Positions 39,861 to 51,540 are shown, numbered from the stretch's first letter. The stretch is 64,000 nucleotides of DNA from Virgibacillus phasianinus (GCF_002216775.1 NZ_CP022315.1:3286001-3350000), one strand, 5' to 3'. Translations and numbers: made by a program. The notes: generated from the sequence alone by a model not told the origin.

Positions 39861-41139
39861 GAAAATCCTCCTTATAAACTACTTTTCCTTCTGAGATGGT
39901 TAATACTGGTTTACTTAAAATATTCCAATCATGAAATGGTGTATTTTTACCTTTAGATCGAAAGTCATCTTTATTTATTCGGCTTTCCATATCGAGATTA
40001 ACAATTGTTAGATCCGCAACCGCCTTTTCCTCGATCTTCCCATATGGTAAATCAAAGACTTGAGCAGGTTTTATGGTTAACCAATCGACCAGTTGCTTCA
40101 ATGTAATCTTTTCAGTTTTGACTAAATGCGTGTACAGGAGTGAGAAGGCTGTCTCTAAACCTACAATTCCAAACGGTGACTTGATAAATCCTAGCGCTTT
40201 CTCAGTTTCGGCATGTGGGGCATGGTCGGTTGCAATAAAATCAATTGTTCCATCGATCAGACCTGTAAGCAGTGCCTCCTGATCCTCCTTACTCCGCAAT
40301 GGAGGATTCATTTTAAAATTGGTATCATCTTCTATGATTGCTTCTTCGTTTAACAGTAAATGATGCGGGGTAACTTCTGCCGTAACATGAATGCCGGCCT
40401 TTTTAGCATCACGGATGACACGTACAGATTCCTTTGTACTAACATGACACACATGATAATGTGCATCAGCCGCTTCAGCTAATAAAACATCGCGGGCAAT
40501 TTGCACTGATTCACTTAATGAGGGGATTCCAGGGAAGTTCATACGCTCGCTAACTCTCCCTTGATGAACCACCCCGCCATATACAATGGAGTTATCCTCA
40601 CAATGTGCAACAATCGGGGTATTACATGCTGCTGCTTCTTTCATTGCGCGAAGCATCATATCAGCAGTTTGTATACCCACTCCATCATCAGTAAAGGCAA
40701 ACACACCCATGTCAGCTATTTTTCTTATATTTGATAACTTTTCGCCCTTCAGCCCTTTAGTTATTGCTGCGTACGGCAGTACACGAACAACCGCTGTTTC
40801 ATTGATTCGATCAAATAATGCCTGTACAGATTCTTCATTATCAGGAACGGGTGAGGTATTTGGCATAGCGCACACTGTGGTGAACCCGCCTTTTGCTGCA
40901 GCTTTCGTACCTGTTTCGATTGTCTCTTTGTGCTCACCACCTGGTTCCCTAAGATGAATATGCACATCAATAAATCCTGGAAAAGCCATGTTATTCTTAC
41001 AATCTATTATTTGCTCTGTCTGCTTTTCAATTGTTGGAGCAATTTCCTTTATGTGCTTATTTTCTATTAATACATCCACTTTCTCAGTCTCAGATGATTC
41101 CGTAAAGCGTACCAAATTCTTCAGTAAGATCGCCATCAT
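39853..41139 (-). CDS. pyrC: Dihydroorotase
   Basis: 428 residues, class I zinc amidohydrolase. Metal ligands in DVHIHLREPGG, Asp/His in IATDHAPH, and VAHCEDNS. Cyclises carbamoyl aspartate to dihydroorotate. Its start lies inside the pyrB end (50-base overlap), with GGGGA before two ATG codons (41139, 41136); either could be used. Confidence 0.95.
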   Translation of the reverse strand: MMAILLKNLVRFTESSETEKVDVLIENKHIKEIAPTIEKQTEQIIDCKNNMAFPGFIDVHIHLREPGGEHKETIETGTKAAAKGGFTTVCAMPNTSPVPDNEESVQALFDRINETAVVRVLPYAAITKGLKGEKLSNIRKIADMGVFAFTDDGVGIQTADMMLRAMKEAAACNTPIVAHCEDNSIVYGGVVHQGRVSERMNFPGIPSLSESVQIARDVLLAEAADAHYHVCHVSTKESVRVIRDAKKAGIHVTAEVTPHHLLLNEEAIIEDDTNFKMNPPLRSKEDQEALLTGLIDGTIDFIATDHAPHAETEKALGFIKSPFGIVGLETAFSLLYTHLVKTEKITLKQLVDWLTIKPAQVFDLPYGKIEEKAVADLTIVNLDMESRINKDDFRSKGKNTPFHDWNILSKPVLTISEGKVVYKEDFHD

Positions 41140-42019
41140 GCATTCCCCATTCCTTTGCTAATAATGTTATGATTGCCATTCGAATGTAAGTGCCGTTATT
41201 CATTTGTTTAAATATTCTTGAACGCCTGCATTCTACTAATTCAGATGCAATTTCAACCCCCCTGTTAACAGGTGCCGGATGCATGATAATTGCCCTGTCA
41301 CGCATTTTCTTTTCGCGTTCTATTGTAAGTCCATATTTATCATGATAGGAGCTGGTATCATACTGTTCTTTTCCATGTCTTTCATGCTGAATTCTGAGTA
41401 GCATCAGCACATCGCACATTTCTACCGCATCGTCTATTGAAATATATGAAAAACCAAGTGATGCATCTTCAAATCCGGGCGCGGCAGTGAGATATACATT
41501 AGCACCCAGAGTTTGAAGTGCATGGGCGTTTGACCGGGCAACACGACTATGCTTGATGTCTCCGGATATTACAACGTTTAGCCCCTGAAAGCATCCGTAC
41601 TCCTGATAAATAGTTTGCAGGTCAAGCATGCACTGGGTTGGATGTTCTCCTTTTCCCGCACCGGCATTTATGATGGGAATTGGAAACTTATCTATAAGCC
41701 CTTCATACCAATTGTCATCCTGATGCCGTATTACCAATAGATTTGCGCCAATCGACTCACATGTTTTTGCAGTATCATACAAAGATTCACCCTTTGTCAC
41801 ACTGGAAGCTTCCATTTGCAAATCCAGTGTTTCCATTCCCAGTTTCTTCTCAGCAACAAGGAAACTTACTTTGGTTCGTGTACTAGGCTCAAAAAATAGA
41901 TTTGCGACAAATAGCTGGTGGTCAAACGTTGGATGATTGTTCCTGAACCGTTCAGCAAGTTCTACAATTGTAATCATTTCTTCCGCTGTTAAATTTTTTG
42001 TAGATACAAAATGTTTCAT
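41090..42019 (-). CDS. pyrB: Aspartate carbamoyltransferase catalytic subunit
   Basis: ATG at 42019 after AGGGGG gives 309 residues; the longer frame runs into the attenuator. Carbamoyl phosphate site FEPSTRTKVSF, HPTQCMLDLQT and MHPAPVNRGVE are diagnostic. Joins carbamoyl phosphate and aspartate. First gene after the second PyrR attenuator; no pyrP lies between it and pyrR. Confidence 0.96.
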   Translation of the reverse strand: MKHFVSTKNLTAEEMITIVELAERFRNNHPTFDHQLFVANLFFEPSTRTKVSFLVAEKKLGMETLDLQMEASSVTKGESLYDTAKTCESIGANLLVIRHQDDNWYEGLIDKFPIPIINAGAGKGEHPTQCMLDLQTIYQEYGCFQGLNVVISGDIKHSRVARSNAHALQTLGANVYLTAAPGFEDASLGFSYISIDDAVEMCDVLMLLRIQHERHGKEQYDTSSYHDKYGLTIEREKKMRDRAIIMHPAPVNRGVEIASELVECRRSRIFKQMNNGTYIRMAIITLLAKEWGMHDGDLTEEFGTLYGII

Positions 42020-42044
42020 AACCAGCCCCCTATTTATTGGTATT

Positions 42045-42145
42045 AAAAAAACCTCTTTGCAAAGGCCGCAAAGAGGTAGACGTGTACAAAGCACACGTAA
42101 CACTTAACAACCTTATAAATCTCTCTGGATTTAGTTAAAGGTTTC
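42045..42145 (-). promoter_or_regulatory. PyrR-dependent transcription attenuator between pyrR and pyrB
   Basis: Minus strand carries the PyrR binding loop ATCCAGAGAGATTTATAAGG (42111-42130), then a terminator stem ACCTCTTTGC...GCAAAGAGGT with a T7 run (42045-42077). UMP-bound PyrR on the loop favours the terminator. Confidence 0.85.
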
Positions 42146-42154
42146 CTTATTTAC

Positions 42155-42830
<676 letters not shown>

Positions 42831-42838
42831 TTAGCTTT

Positions 42839-42867
42839 ATTATGACAAAAAAACAAGCAAGTGTCAA
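42839..42867 (-). promoter_or_regulatory. pyr operon promoter
   Basis: Perfect TTGACA (42862-42867 on the minus strand), 17-base spacer and CATAAT (42839-42844). The -35 overlaps the end of rluD. Confidence 0.78.
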
Positions 42868-43769
42868 TACATTTTTTGTATCTGTTCAATCAAATCCATA
42901 AATACTTGAGGTGGTTCAACCTCAAATTGCAGCCACTCGTTAGTACGCGGATGTGTAAACCCTAGCGATTTTGCATGCAATGCCTGACCCTTTGCATCCA
43001 ATGTTTTCCTTTGTCCATACTTAGGATCACCAACTAAAGGAAAATCTATATAGCGAAAATGAACGCGAATTTGATGTGTACGCCCTGTTTCAAGCTGACA
43101 TTCGACATGTGTGAAATGACCATAACGGTCCAGCACACTAAAATGAGTGACGGCTGGCTTGCCATTACTCACCACACCCATTTTCTGGCGGTCCTTGGGA
43201 TCACGACCGATAGGAGCATCAATCATACCTGTCTCATGTTCAATTATCCCATGAACAATCGCTTCATATTTACGTTCCGCCTTTTTACTGGCCAACTGTT
43301 CTGTTAAACTTTCATGTGCCTGATCATTTTTTGCCACCACCAATAATCCACTTGTATCTTTATCAATTCGGTGAACAATCCCTGGACGCTCGATACCATT
43401 AATCCCGGAAAGGTCATCACAATGGTAAAGAAGCGCATTGACCAGGGTTCCGTTTGGATGACCAGCAGAAGGATGAACCACCATACCCTTGGGTTTATTT
43501 ACAACGACAACATCCGCATCTTCGTAAATAATGTCGAGTGGTATATTTTCCGCCACGATCTCCATCGGCTTAGTCTCTGGCACAGACCATTCAACTAAAT
43601 CGCCTTCCTGACATTTGTAATTTGCCTTTATTACTTCATTATTTACTTTTACATATCCATCTGTAATCCATGTTTGGACCTGGGAACGCGAATTATCTGG
43701 ATTTATCTCAGCTAACAGCTTATCAATCCTTAATTTGTTCTGGTCGGCCCGTACTTCATAATTAGTCAT
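42864..43769 (-). CDS. 23S rRNA pseudouridine synthase, RluD family (YlyB)
   Basis: 301 residues: N-terminal S4 RNA-binding domain (about 12-75) and an RluA-type catalytic domain with the active Asp in [15 protein letters not shown], plus [12 protein letters not shown]. Isomerises uridines in 23S rRNA helix 69 or equivalent sites. Overlaps lspA by 4 bases; no terminator follows before the pyr promoter. Confidence 0.92.
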   Translation of the reverse strand: MTNYEVRADQNKLRIDKLLAEINPDNSRSQVQTWITDGYVKVNNEVIKANYKCQEGDLVEWSVPETKPMEIVAENIPLDIIYEDADVVVVNKPKGMVVHPSAGHPNGTLVNALLYHCDDLSGINGIERPGIVHRIDKDTSGLLVVAKNDQAHESLTEQLASKKAERKYEAIVHGIIEHETGMIDAPIGRDPKDRQKMGVVSNGKPAVTHFSVLDRYGHFTHVECQLETGRTHQIRVHFRYIDFPLVGDPKYGQRKTLDAKGQALHAKSLGFTHPRTNEWLQFEVEPPQVFMDLIEQIQKMY

Positions 43770-44236
43770 ACACCTTTATTTCCTTTCTTTTTCTCATCAA
43801 GAAATGTTCCAATTAACACAAGAATAACTCCGACCACCAGTGAGGAATCAGCAACGTTAAAAATTGGGTAATCATATCCGAAAATATTAAAATCAAGGAA
43901 ATCAACAACTTCCCCCCGGAAAATACGATCAATGAAATTACCGACTGCCCCGCCCAGGATAAAACTTAGTGAAATAGCAAGTAGCTTACTTTCTTTGCCA
44001 TACTTTTGTAATGCATAAATTACGCCTATTACGACAATCGTGGTAATAATGTAAAAGAAGATCATTCTACCTTCCAAAATACCCCAGGCAGCACCTTTAT
44101 TACGATGTGAAGTTAAGTAAAAAAAGTCTTTAACGACTGTTATCTGTTCATATAATTCCATATTCTTAACGACTATCCACTTTGTAACCTGGTCAATTAC
44201 AATCAGGATTAAAGCTATTATGTAGTAAACGTACAT
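43766..44236 (-). CDS. lspA: Lipoprotein signal peptidase (signal peptidase II)
   Basis: 156 residues with four membrane helices. The two catalytic aspartates are visible, Asp103 in [15 protein letters not shown] and Asp130 in FNVADSSLV. It cleaves lipidated prolipoproteins, such as the DUF4363 lipoprotein in this window. CGGAGG precedes the ATG. Confidence 0.96.
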   Translation of the reverse strand: MYVYYIIALILIVIDQVTKWIVVKNMELYEQITVVKDFFYLTSHRNKGAAWGILEGRMIFFYIITTIVVIGVIYALQKYGKESKLLAISLSFILGGAVGNFIDRIFRGEVVDFLDFNIFGYDYPIFNVADSSLVVGVILVLIGTFLDEKKKGNKGV

Positions 44237-44286
44237 CTATTTTCCTCCGATTCAAACTTATTTCTCCCTAACATAATATCATAAAA

Positions 44287-44315
44287 AATCCTCCCCTGCT
44301 TTAAGGAGGAGGATT
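44287..44315 (-). terminator. Intrinsic terminator of ileS
   Basis: AATCCTCC and GGAGGATT stem, T6 run on the minus strand, 5 bases after the ileS stop. Confidence 0.8.
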
Positions 44316-44320
44316 CTTTA

Positions 44321-47077
44321 TTATTCTGCATAGTTTTCCTTTACAATATCTGCACAACGTGTACAAAGTTCCGGATAGTCCTTGTCGTCTCCTACTGTTT
44401 CAGATGCTGTCCAGCAGCGTTCGCATTTTTCTCCGGGATGCTTCTCAACCTTTACATCAACGTAACGATAGGCCTTCGTACCATCCGCTTCATCTTGAAC
44501 ATCTGCACCAGAAACAATTAATAATTGATGTAAATGCGGAATATCAGCCAGCACTTCTTTTGTTTTTTCATCTTTTGCAACAAGCGTTAATTTTGCCTCC
44601 AGTGATTTCCCAATTACCTTTTCATTACGAGCTTCTTCCAACGCCTTTAAAACATCATCTCGAATACTCATAAAATGATCCCATTTTTCCAGTAAACCGG
44701 TTGATTCAAAAATGGTTTTAGGCTCAGGTATATCTGTTAATTGAACACTTTCTGCTTGTGTCCCTGGAATATATTCCCATACCTCTTCGGTTGTGTGTGG
44801 AATAATTGGTGTTAACAACTGTACAAGTGTTGTTAAAATATCATAGTACACCGTCTGAATACTTCTTCGTCGCAGATTATCTGCCGCTTCAATATACAAA
44901 ATGTCTTTTGCAAAGTCCAGATAGAATGAACTCAAATCCACTGCACAGAAATTATGAATCTGATGATAAATAGTAGAGAATTCATAGTTATCATAACCGT
45001 TACGGACATTTTTATTTAACTGGTTTAACCGTTGCAGCATGTAACGATCCACTTCCTGTAGTTCATTAACATCAACACGATCGGTTTCCGGTTTAAAGTC
45101 AGCAAGGTTTGCTAACATAAAACGGAATGTGTTTCTGATTTTACGATATGCTTCTGATACATGTTTTAAAATATCCTGGGAAATTCGCACATCCGCTTGA
45201 TAATCAACGGATGAAACCCACAGACGAAGGATATCTGAACCTAGTTGTTTTTGAACCTTTGACGGACTCATAATGTTTCCAAGCGATTTACTCATTTTTC
45301 GGCCATTTCCATCTAGCACAAATCCATGGCTAATCACATTTTCATATGGCGCTCTTCCAGTAACTGCCACTGCGGTTGACAGGGATGAATTAAACCATCC
45401 GCGGTATTGGTCACTACCTTCTAGATATATATCCGCTGGGCGTCTAAGATCATCGCGTTCAACTAATACACCTTGATGGGAAGAGCCGGAATCAAACCAA
45501 ACATCCATAATGTCCGTTTCTTTAGTAAACGTACCATTCGGACTATGCTCAGACGTAAAGCCTTCTGGCAATAAATCTTTTGCATCGCGCTCGAACCATA
45601 CATTTGACCCGTGTTCACCAAACAACTTGGAAATATGTGCAATGGTTTCCTCTGTTATAATTGGTGTTTGATCTTCTGCATAAAAGACTGGAATTGGAAC
45701 ACCCCATGCACGTTGACGAGAAATACACCAGTCCTCGCGGTCACGTACCATATTATATAATCGTGTTTCACCCCAGCTAGGATACCAATTTACGCGCTTT
45801 ATCTCATCTAAAATATTCTGACGAAAATCTTTAATTGACGCAAACCATTGAGATGTTGCACGAAAAATAGTAGGTTTTTTCGTACGCCAGTCATGTGGAT
45901 AAGAATGTGTAATGAACGTAAGTTTTAATAATGCACCAACTTCTTCTAGTTTCTCAGTAATTGGTTTGTTTGCTTTGTCATAAAATAATCCTTCAAATCC
46001 AGGGGCTTCATTTGTAAATACTCCTTTATCATCAACGGGGCACAACGCCTTTAGACCATAACGTTTTGCCACATAGAAATCGTCTTCCCCGTGGCCAGGT
46101 GCAGTGTGTACACAACCAGTTCCGGCATCTGTTGTCACATGATCACCTAACATGACAATTGAATTCCGATCATAAAATGGGTGCTTTGTAACAATTTCGT
46201 CTGCTTCCTGACCCTTAAATGTTTTAATTACTTCAGGATTTTCCCACTCTAGTTCAGCTGAAACAGTTTCAAGTAAGTCCTGCGCTACCACATATTTTTC
46301 ATTCTGTACCTGAACAACCACATATTCAAAATCAGGATGTAAACTTATTCCTAGATTCGCAGGAATAGTCCATGGTGTTGTCGTCCAAATGATAAACTTT
46401 TCTCCTTCTCCAAGAAGTCCTTTTCCATCCGTAACTTCAAAAGCAACATAAATAGATGGTGAGCGTTTATCTTGGTATTCAATTTCAGCTTCAGCAAGTG
46501 CTGACTCAGATGATGGTGACCAATATACTGGCTTCAATCCTTTGTAGATATAACCTTTATTGGCCATTTCTCCAAATACTTTAATTTGTGCTGCCTCATA
46601 GTCCTTCGTCAGTGTAATGTATGGATTATCCCAATCTCCTCGGACTCCCAGCTGCTTAAACTGGGTTCGTTGATTATCAATTTGGCCCATAGCATATTCC
46701 GCACATTTTTGTCTAAATTCGGCAATGCTTAATTCTTTTCGATTTACTTTTTTCTTTTTAGTTAATGCCGTTTCAATGGGCAATCCATGTGTATCCCAGC
46801 CGGGAACATATGGTGCAGAAAATCCAGACATTGATTTATAGCGTGTAATGAAGTCTTTTAGGATTTTATTTAACGCATGCCCAATATGCAAATCTCCATT
46901 AGCATATGGCGGGCCATCATGTAAAACAAACAAAGGCCGATCCTCGGTGCGTTCCTGACTTTTTCGATAAATATCATTATCATCCCACTGTTGTTGGCGT
47001 AACGGTTCTTTATTCGGCAGATTACCTCGCATAGGGAAATCTGTTTTTGGCATCAGCAAAGTGTCTTTGTAATCCAT
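44321..47077 (-). CDS. ileS: Isoleucyl-tRNA synthetase
   Basis: 918 residues, class Ia. HIGH motif in [16 protein letters not shown] (near 58), editing domain (about 200-395), KMSKSLGN near 595, anticodon-binding domain and a C-terminal zinc site CERCW...CTRCADIV. The zinc-binding short form is the usual mupirocin-sensitive bacterial type (family knowledge). Regulated by the T-box leader upstream. Confidence 0.97.
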   Translation of the reverse strand: MDYKDTLLMPKTDFPMRGNLPNKEPLRQQQWDDNDIYRKSQERTEDRPLFVLHDGPPYANGDLHIGHALNKILKDFITRYKSMSGFSAPYVPGWDTHGLPIETALTKKKKVNRKELSIAEFRQKCAEYAMGQIDNQRTQFKQLGVRGDWDNPYITLTKDYEAAQIKVFGEMANKGYIYKGLKPVYWSPSSESALAEAEIEYQDKRSPSIYVAFEVTDGKGLLGEGEKFIIWTTTPWTIPANLGISLHPDFEYVVVQVQNEKYVVAQDLLETVSAELEWENPEVIKTFKGQEADEIVTKHPFYDRNSIVMLGDHVTTDAGTGCVHTAPGHGEDDFYVAKRYGLKALCPVDDKGVFTNEAPGFEGLFYDKANKPITEKLEEVGALLKLTFITHSYPHDWRTKKPTIFRATSQWFASIKDFRQNILDEIKRVNWYPSWGETRLYNMVRDREDWCISRQRAWGVPIPVFYAEDQTPIITEETIAHISKLFGEHGSNVWFERDAKDLLPEGFTSEHSPNGTFTKETDIMDVWFDSGSSHQGVLVERDDLRRPADIYLEGSDQYRGWFNSSLSTAVAVTGRAPYENVISHGFVLDGNGRKMSKSLGNIMSPSKVQKQLGSDILRLWVSSVDYQADVRISQDILKHVSEAYRKIRNTFRFMLANLADFKPETDRVDVNELQEVDRYMLQRLNQLNKNVRNGYDNYEFSTIYHQIHNFCAVDLSSFYLDFAKDILYIEAADNLRRRSIQTVYYDILTTLVQLLTPIIPHTTEEVWEYIPGTQAESVQLTDIPEPKTIFESTGLLEKWDHFMSIRDDVLKALEEARNEKVIGKSLEAKLTLVAKDEKTKEVLADIPHLHQLLIVSGADVQDEADGTKAYRYVDVKVEKHPGEKCERCWTASETVGDDKDYPELCTRCADIVKENYAE

Positions 47078-47165
47078 ATTTTGTTCCTCCTTATTTGTAA
47101 ATGCATCGCTGCCACTGGCTCCTAACGCTAAAGCATTGAAGTGACAGAAAAGTTATATAAGAATT

Positions 47166-47432
47166 AAAAAAAGCCCTCTCAATCCCCAAAAAGGGACGAG
47201 AAGACTCGCGGTACCACCCTTATAAACTTAAATTTATCATTGATTTAAATTCACTCAAGGTTCTTAACGCGAACGACACGTCCAATTCTCCTCAAAACCT
47301 GAATTGATTGGATACTCAGGAGTGATCTCTAATTATTTTCTGTACCAGGCTCCCACCATTCCCAGCTCGCTTAAACAGGACAACAATTATACTGTCTCCA
47401 TCCATGTATATTTCATAATAATAGTAATGTTA
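47166..47432 (-). ncRNA. T-box leader (isoleucine) of ileS
   Basis: Minus strand shows the stem I distal AGCGAGC...GAATGGTGGGAGCC, a specifier loop with AGAGATCACTCC (Ile codon ATC at 47336-47334), the T-box AGGGTGGTACCGCG (47207-47220) and a terminator (AGTCTTCTCGTCCC with its complement, T7, 47166-47206). Uncharged tRNA-Ile pairing with the T-box would allow read-through into ileS. Confidence 0.95.
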
Positions 47433-47439
47433 TTTTATA

Positions 47440-47468
47440 ATAATATGTAATATTTAAGCAAACGTCAA
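47440..47468 (-). promoter_or_regulatory. ileS T-box promoter
   Basis: TTGACG (47463-47468, minus strand), 17-base spacer and TATTAT (47440-47445), with the transcript predicted to start near 47433. Confidence 0.72.
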
Positions 47469-47471
47469 GTA

Positions 47472-47975
47472 TTAGGATTTATTTTCTGCCAATTCCAATT
47501 CCTCACCTAAATCAACATCGAATAACTGATCCCAATCGTCCGTGCCAATCATCTCTAATTGGGCTTCCACAAGCATCCTTAATCTTGTACGGAAGACCTT
47601 TCCCTGTTTCTTTAATTCCTCTACATCCATGGCAATTCGTCTGGATTTATTTAGGGCCTCGTTGATTATTCGATCAGCATTTTTCTCGGCTTCTTTGATT
47701 ATTAATTTGGATTCCTTCGTTGCGTTGCCACGCACTTCCTCAGCAGTTTCTTGTGCTATCAGGATGGACTTATTTAGGGTTGTCTCAATGTTTGTAAAAT
47801 GTCCAAGCTTTTCATTTAACTGTTCCACTTTTTCTTTTAGATCTTTCTTCTCCCGGATTACCATTTCATAATCTTTAATTACCTGATCTAAAAATTCATT
47901 TACCTCATCTTCATCATAGCCTCTAAAACTTCTTGTGAATTCTTTGTTATGGATATCCAGTGGTGTTAATGGCAC
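47472..47975 (-). CDS. divIVA: Cell division/polarity protein DivIVA
   Basis: GTG start at 47975 gives MPLTPLDIHNKEF, the family N-terminus. The GTG at 47984 is inside the ribosome site AAGGAGGTGG and is not a start. 167 residues: N-terminal membrane-curvature-binding domain (RGYDEDEVNEFLDQVI) and coiled coils (about 30-60 and 70-140). Marks poles and septa and places MinCD via MinJ. Confidence 0.95.
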   Translation of the reverse strand: MPLTPLDIHNKEFTRSFRGYDEDEVNEFLDQVIKDYEMVIREKKDLKEKVEQLNEKLGHFTNIETTLNKSILIAQETAEEVRGNATKESKLIIKEAEKNADRIINEALNKSRRIAMDVEELKKQGKVFRTRLRMLVEAQLEMIGTDDWDQLFDVDLGEELELAENKS

Positions 47976-48087
47976 GCTGGCCACCTCCTTCGAGTTAATT
48001 AAAACTATATATCAAATACCCTAAAGTCCAATTCCCATTACGCTTACATTCGACACATTTTTTGAAAATCCTGCATACATTCCTAAA

Positions 48088-48864
48088 TTATTTTAATTTA
48101 GCTGTCGTTATTTTTAGTTTACCTTTTTTGGTTTTACCGTTAACTTGTCCAATCTTACTTCTTCCTTTTCCTTTAAATGAAATTAAGTCATGTTCTCTTA
48201 CAGAAAAGGATTGATCTTCAACTATACGATAATTTACCTTCACCAATCTTCTCGTAATACTTTCAGCTGCTTGTTTTCTTGATATGGAATAGATTTCCTT
48301 GATTATCGTGTCCAACCGCAAGGAAGATACTAATTTATTTTCCTCTATCCAAACTGGTTTTTTTTCAAGGAATGATTGGGTCGGTTTTTCAATAAGTTTT
48401 ATTGAAGCCTTTTTAATTGAGGTCAAATTCGCCAAAATATATGTGGAAATATCGTCCGTTACCAAAAGTTGAACTAATCCATCCTGAACAACTATATCGC
48501 CAAGTTTTTTTCGTTTAATGCCAAGTGATAGAAATGAACCCATTACGTCACGGTGAGACATTGTTATGAACTTTTCATTATACGTGGCCTGCAACATGAC
48601 AATTCCAAAGTCGTCCATGATGACTTCCTCATAATTTGGTGCAATAATTGCGCGCTTCCTCTCAGAATACTTGCCGCCTCCAAATAATTGAATCGTACTA
48701 TCACTTACTTTTGCATCGATTAACATTATCATGATTTGCTGCTCTCTAGGATCTAAAAAGTCAGTTAGAATTGGTTGAAACGAACGCTCCACCTGTTCCT
48801 TCCATGATAAAACACGATCCACGAAAGGATGTTCTTCTTTTCTAAAGTGTTGATAAATATCCAT
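48088..48864 (-). CDS. ylmH: S4-domain RNA-binding protein YlmH
   Basis: 258 residues. N-terminal YlmH-type domain and a C-terminal S4 RNA-binding domain (about 180-240, LRLDTIIKEIYSISRKQA). Gram-positive YlmH homologues bind 50S subunits with trapped peptidyl-tRNA and act in a rescue route parallel to RqcH, whose gene is also in this window. Four bases from ylmG. Confidence 0.92.
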   Translation of the reverse strand: MDIYQHFRKEEHPFVDRVLSWKEQVERSFQPILTDFLDPREQQIMIMLIDAKVSDSTIQLFGGGKYSERKRAIIAPNYEEVIMDDFGIVMLQATYNEKFITMSHRDVMGSFLSLGIKRKKLGDIVVQDGLVQLLVTDDISTYILANLTSIKKASIKLIEKPTQSFLEKKPVWIEENKLVSSLRLDTIIKEIYSISRKQAAESITRRLVKVNYRIVEDQSFSVREHDLISFKGKGRSKIGQVNGKTKKGKLKITTAKLK

Positions 48865-48867
48865 GTC

Positions 48868-49143
48868 TTAAAACAATCCGGCTAACATTCTAAAAAATAC
48901 CGGTAAACCGTAGTCCCGCGCTAAAAACAGAACAAAAATCGCTACAATTGGTGACAAGTCAATCATACCAAGTGGAGGAATAATTTTACGGAATGGTTCA
49001 AGAAATGGTTCACAGATATTTGTTAGGAATCTTCCTATCGCTGTATCGCGTGATCCCGGAAACCAGGACATAAAGATATAGATAATAATGGCGAAACTGT
49101 ATATTTCCAAACCATAATAAAGAAGTAAAAACAATTGGTTCAT
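48868..49143 (-). CDS. ylmG: YggT-family membrane protein YlmG
   Basis: 91 residues with two hydrophobic segments (about 5-27 and 65-85) and the YggT signature [24 protein letters not shown]. Works near the divisome; exact role unclear. Confidence 0.9.
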   Translation of the reverse strand: MNQLFLLLYYGLEIYSFAIIIYIFMSWFPGSRDTAIGRFLTNICEPFLEPFRKIIPPLGMIDLSPIVAIFVLFLARDYGLPVFFRMLAGLF

Positions 49144-49148
49144 TTAGG

Positions 49149-49592
49149 CTACCATCCTTTTTCAAATTCGTCTTCTTCTACTAATGTATCGGTAATAGAA
49201 CCGGAAACATTGACATTATCCGGTGTACATAAGAATGTATCAGCACCAAGCTTCTGTATATCACCATTAATCGCGTAAACTGTCCCGCTCAAAAAGTCAA
49301 CAATACGTTTTGCCTGTCCACGATCAACACGTTGCAAGTTGATCACAACAGCCCTTCGGTTAACAATATTATCGGCTATTTCCTGAGCTTCACCATAGGA
49401 CCTTGGTTCACTTAGGACCACTTTCGATGCTGTTTGCTGCATACTTTTCAGGTTCACTACATTTTGCTTTGACTGTTTCTGATTAGTACTTTCGGAGCTT
49501 GACGCAGGAGCGTCTTCCTGTTCATATTCCTCAACATATTCATACTCATCATCCATCGTAAAGAACGTTTTTATTTTATTTTTAATGGTCAT
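49149..49592 (-). CDS. sepF: Cell division protein SepF
   Basis: 147 residues: N-terminal amphipathic membrane helix ([11 protein letters not shown]), acidic/Gln-rich linker (about 15-55) and SepF core with [15 protein letters not shown] and [16 protein letters not shown]. Bundles FtsZ and tethers it to the membrane beside FtsA. Confidence 0.95.
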   Translation of the reverse strand: MTIKNKIKTFFTMDDEYEYVEEYEQEDAPASSSESTNQKQSKQNVVNLKSMQQTASKVVLSEPRSYGEAQEIADNIVNRRAVVINLQRVDRGQAKRIVDFLSGTVYAINGDIQKLGADTFLCTPDNVNVSGSITDTLVEEDEFEKGW

Positions 49593-49594
49593 GG

Positions 49595-50281
49595 TTACAC
49601 CTCACTAGTTTTTGATCCAACTAAATTTGAACCAATGCGTATATGAGTAGCACCTTCCTCAACAGCAATTTGATAGTCATTACTCATTCCCATCGATAAA
49701 TAGGTACACGGTGCGCTAGACAGTTGTTTGCTCGAAATCCTGTCCCTTGTTTCCCTAAGCAGCCTGAACGTTTGGCGCAATAACTCCTGATCGTCGGTGT
49801 GGGGTGCCATTGTCATAAGACCAACAACATGAATATTAGGATAGACTGAGAGTGTTGATATGAAGCTTTCCACTTCGCTCAGTTCAATTCCGTGCTTTGA
49901 TTCTTCACCACTAACATTCACTTGAATAAAGCAATTAACTGGTTTTTCGGAACGCTTGTTTATTTCTTTTGCAAGTGATGTTCGATCAAGCGAATGTATG
50001 AAATCAACCTTGTCAATTACATCTTTGACTTTACGAGATTGCAATGTACCGATAAAATGCCATTTCGCCCGTTCCCTAAAGTGTTCATATTTTTCGTAGA
50101 AGCCTTCCAATCGGTTTTCGCCAAGGTTTTGAATTCCAGCCTGAAGTGCTTCTTCCGTTCGTTCTATTGTAACATATTTCGTTACTCCGATAATGGTTAT
50201 TTCGCTTGTGTTTCGCTTACACTTATCACAAGCTGTTTGGATAGTGGTTTGTATGTTGGTTAAATTATCAGCTACTTGCAC
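49595..50281 (-). CDS. ylmE: PLP-binding homeostasis protein YlmE (YggS/PROSC family)
   Basis: GTG start at 50281 after AAGGGG. 228 residues, TIM barrel with the PLP lysine in IIGVTKYV, then [19 protein letters not shown] and [26 protein letters not shown]. Balances free pyridoxal phosphate and amino acid pools; no enzyme activity known. Confidence 0.92.
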   Translation of the reverse strand: MQVADNLTNIQTTIQTACDKCKRNTSEITIIGVTKYVTIERTEEALQAGIQNLGENRLEGFYEKYEHFRERAKWHFIGTLQSRKVKDVIDKVDFIHSLDRTSLAKEINKRSEKPVNCFIQVNVSGEESKHGIELSEVESFISTLSVYPNIHVVGLMTMAPHTDDQELLRQTFRLLRETRDRISSKQLSSAPCTYLSMGMSNDYQIAVEEGATHIRIGSNLVGSKTSEV

Positions 50282-50309
50282 GATTTATATATCCCCTTTC
50301 AAAGCTGCA

Positions 50310-51116
50310 TCATGATTGAAAACCGATGAAGCCTAACATTCTTCCGGTTTTACCATGATCCCTCCGATGAGAAAAAAATAATTCCTCCTCGCGAAATGTG
50401 CAATAATTTGTTACATCTATATTATGACGAATTACCCCACTTTGTAAAAGGATTTCCATATTTAACTTCTTTAAATCCAATAAATAATGGTCATTATTTC
50501 GTCTTTCCGCTGCCTGTTTTATTTGTTCTTCGTCGAGATTTTTAATAACCTGCCAATCGACTTCATAAGCGTTTTTAGATATACATGGTCCGATAGCCAC
50601 TCGTATCGTTTCAGGGTCTGCACCAAGTAATTCAAATTTCTTAATCATTTCCACTCCAATGCTATTTACAGTTCCTTTCCAGCCTGCATGTGCAATACCG
50701 ATATATTCTGTTTCCTTATCAAAAAAGAAAAGGGGAACGCAGTCCGCGAAGAAAGCAGTACAAAGAATATCTTTTTGATTTGTGATAAGCCCATCAATTC
50801 CGCTAAGCGAATCATCATACGTAAAGGCGCCCCTCCCCTTCAATTTTTGGTCAATCACCGCTATGTTGGTACCATGAACCTGTTCACCGCTAACCCAGGA
50901 ATCCATTGGCAGCCCAATTCGGTCAGCAAGTTGCGCCCGATTTTTAATGACATCCTGCTTTCTATCCGGTACATGTAAACCCATATTAAATGATTCGAAT
51001 GGGGGTCTACTAATTCCGCCAAGACGAGTAGTAAAACCAACTTGCAGTTCAGGGTGTAAATCTTTCCAGCTGTTCAAAGTTAAATATGATGAATTTGCAT
51101 GATTAAAAACGTCCAA
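50310..51116 (-). CDS. pgeF: Purine nucleoside phosphorylase PgeF-type (YlmD, laccase-domain)
   Basis: TTG start at 51116 with GGAGGT ahead; the ATG at 51131 belongs to that site (TATGGAGG). 268 residues. Zinc-binding His/Cys motifs SGEQVHGTNI, CTAFFADCVPLFF, GIAHAGWKGTVNS. The family cleaves purine nucleosides and removes wrongly formed UDP-MurNAc-serine products during wall synthesis. Confidence 0.9.
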   Translation of the reverse strand: MDVFNHANSSYLTLNSWKDLHPELQVGFTTRLGGISRPPFESFNMGLHVPDRKQDVIKNRAQLADRIGLPMDSWVSGEQVHGTNIAVIDQKLKGRGAFTYDDSLSGIDGLITNQKDILCTAFFADCVPLFFFDKETEYIGIAHAGWKGTVNSIGVEMIKKFELLGADPETIRVAIGPCISKNAYEVDWQVIKNLDEEQIKQAAERRNNDHYLLDLKKLNMEILLQSGVIRHNIDVTNYCTFREEELFFSHRRDHGKTGRMLGFIGFQS

Positions 51117-51173
51117 CGTGGATACCTCCATATATTGTCCTTGCCTTATTCTACCATATTTTTAATGGACACT

Positions 51174-51446
51174 TTAATCTAATGTTGTATTACTGCTTAA
51201 AAGAAGTTGGTTTTCCTTTAACTGAACAAGAATAACATCTTCCCCTATTGTTGTGATTTGATGCCATCCAATAATCATTTCTCCTGATTTCGCAAACATC
51301 CCACTTTTCCCTTCTTTTATTTGCAGGACAATTGCAAGTATTCTACCGTTCACGGCATCAATCTCCAAATCAGAAATATGACCCAGACGTGTACCATTTT
51401 CAATGACGATGACCTCTTTCATTTGCAACTCTGAAAGTTTGATCAT
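51174..51446 (-). CDS. ylmC: PRC-barrel protein YlmC/YmxH
   Basis: ATG at 51446 after AAGGTGGTG; 90 residues. PRC-barrel fold with KLSELQMKEVIVIENG and LGHISDLEIDAVNGRI. Sporulation-associated small protein of unknown function, located between sigG and ylmD as in Bacillus. Confidence 0.9.
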   Translation of the reverse strand: MIKLSELQMKEVIVIENGTRLGHISDLEIDAVNGRILAIVLQIKEGKSGMFAKSGEMIIGWHQITTIGEDVILVQLKENQLLLSSNTTLD

Positions 51447-51506
51447 TGTAATCACCACCTTACTAAATTTATATGCAAGGTTTGTTCATTTTTTCATAAA
51501 AAAACA

Positions 51507-51540
51507 GTAAAAAAGAACAGATATGACGATATCTGTTCTT
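51507..51540 (-). terminator. Intrinsic terminator of sigG
   Basis: AAGAACAGATAT and ATATCTGTTCTT form a perfect 12-base stem around GACG, followed on the minus strand by a T-run. Confidence 0.88.
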
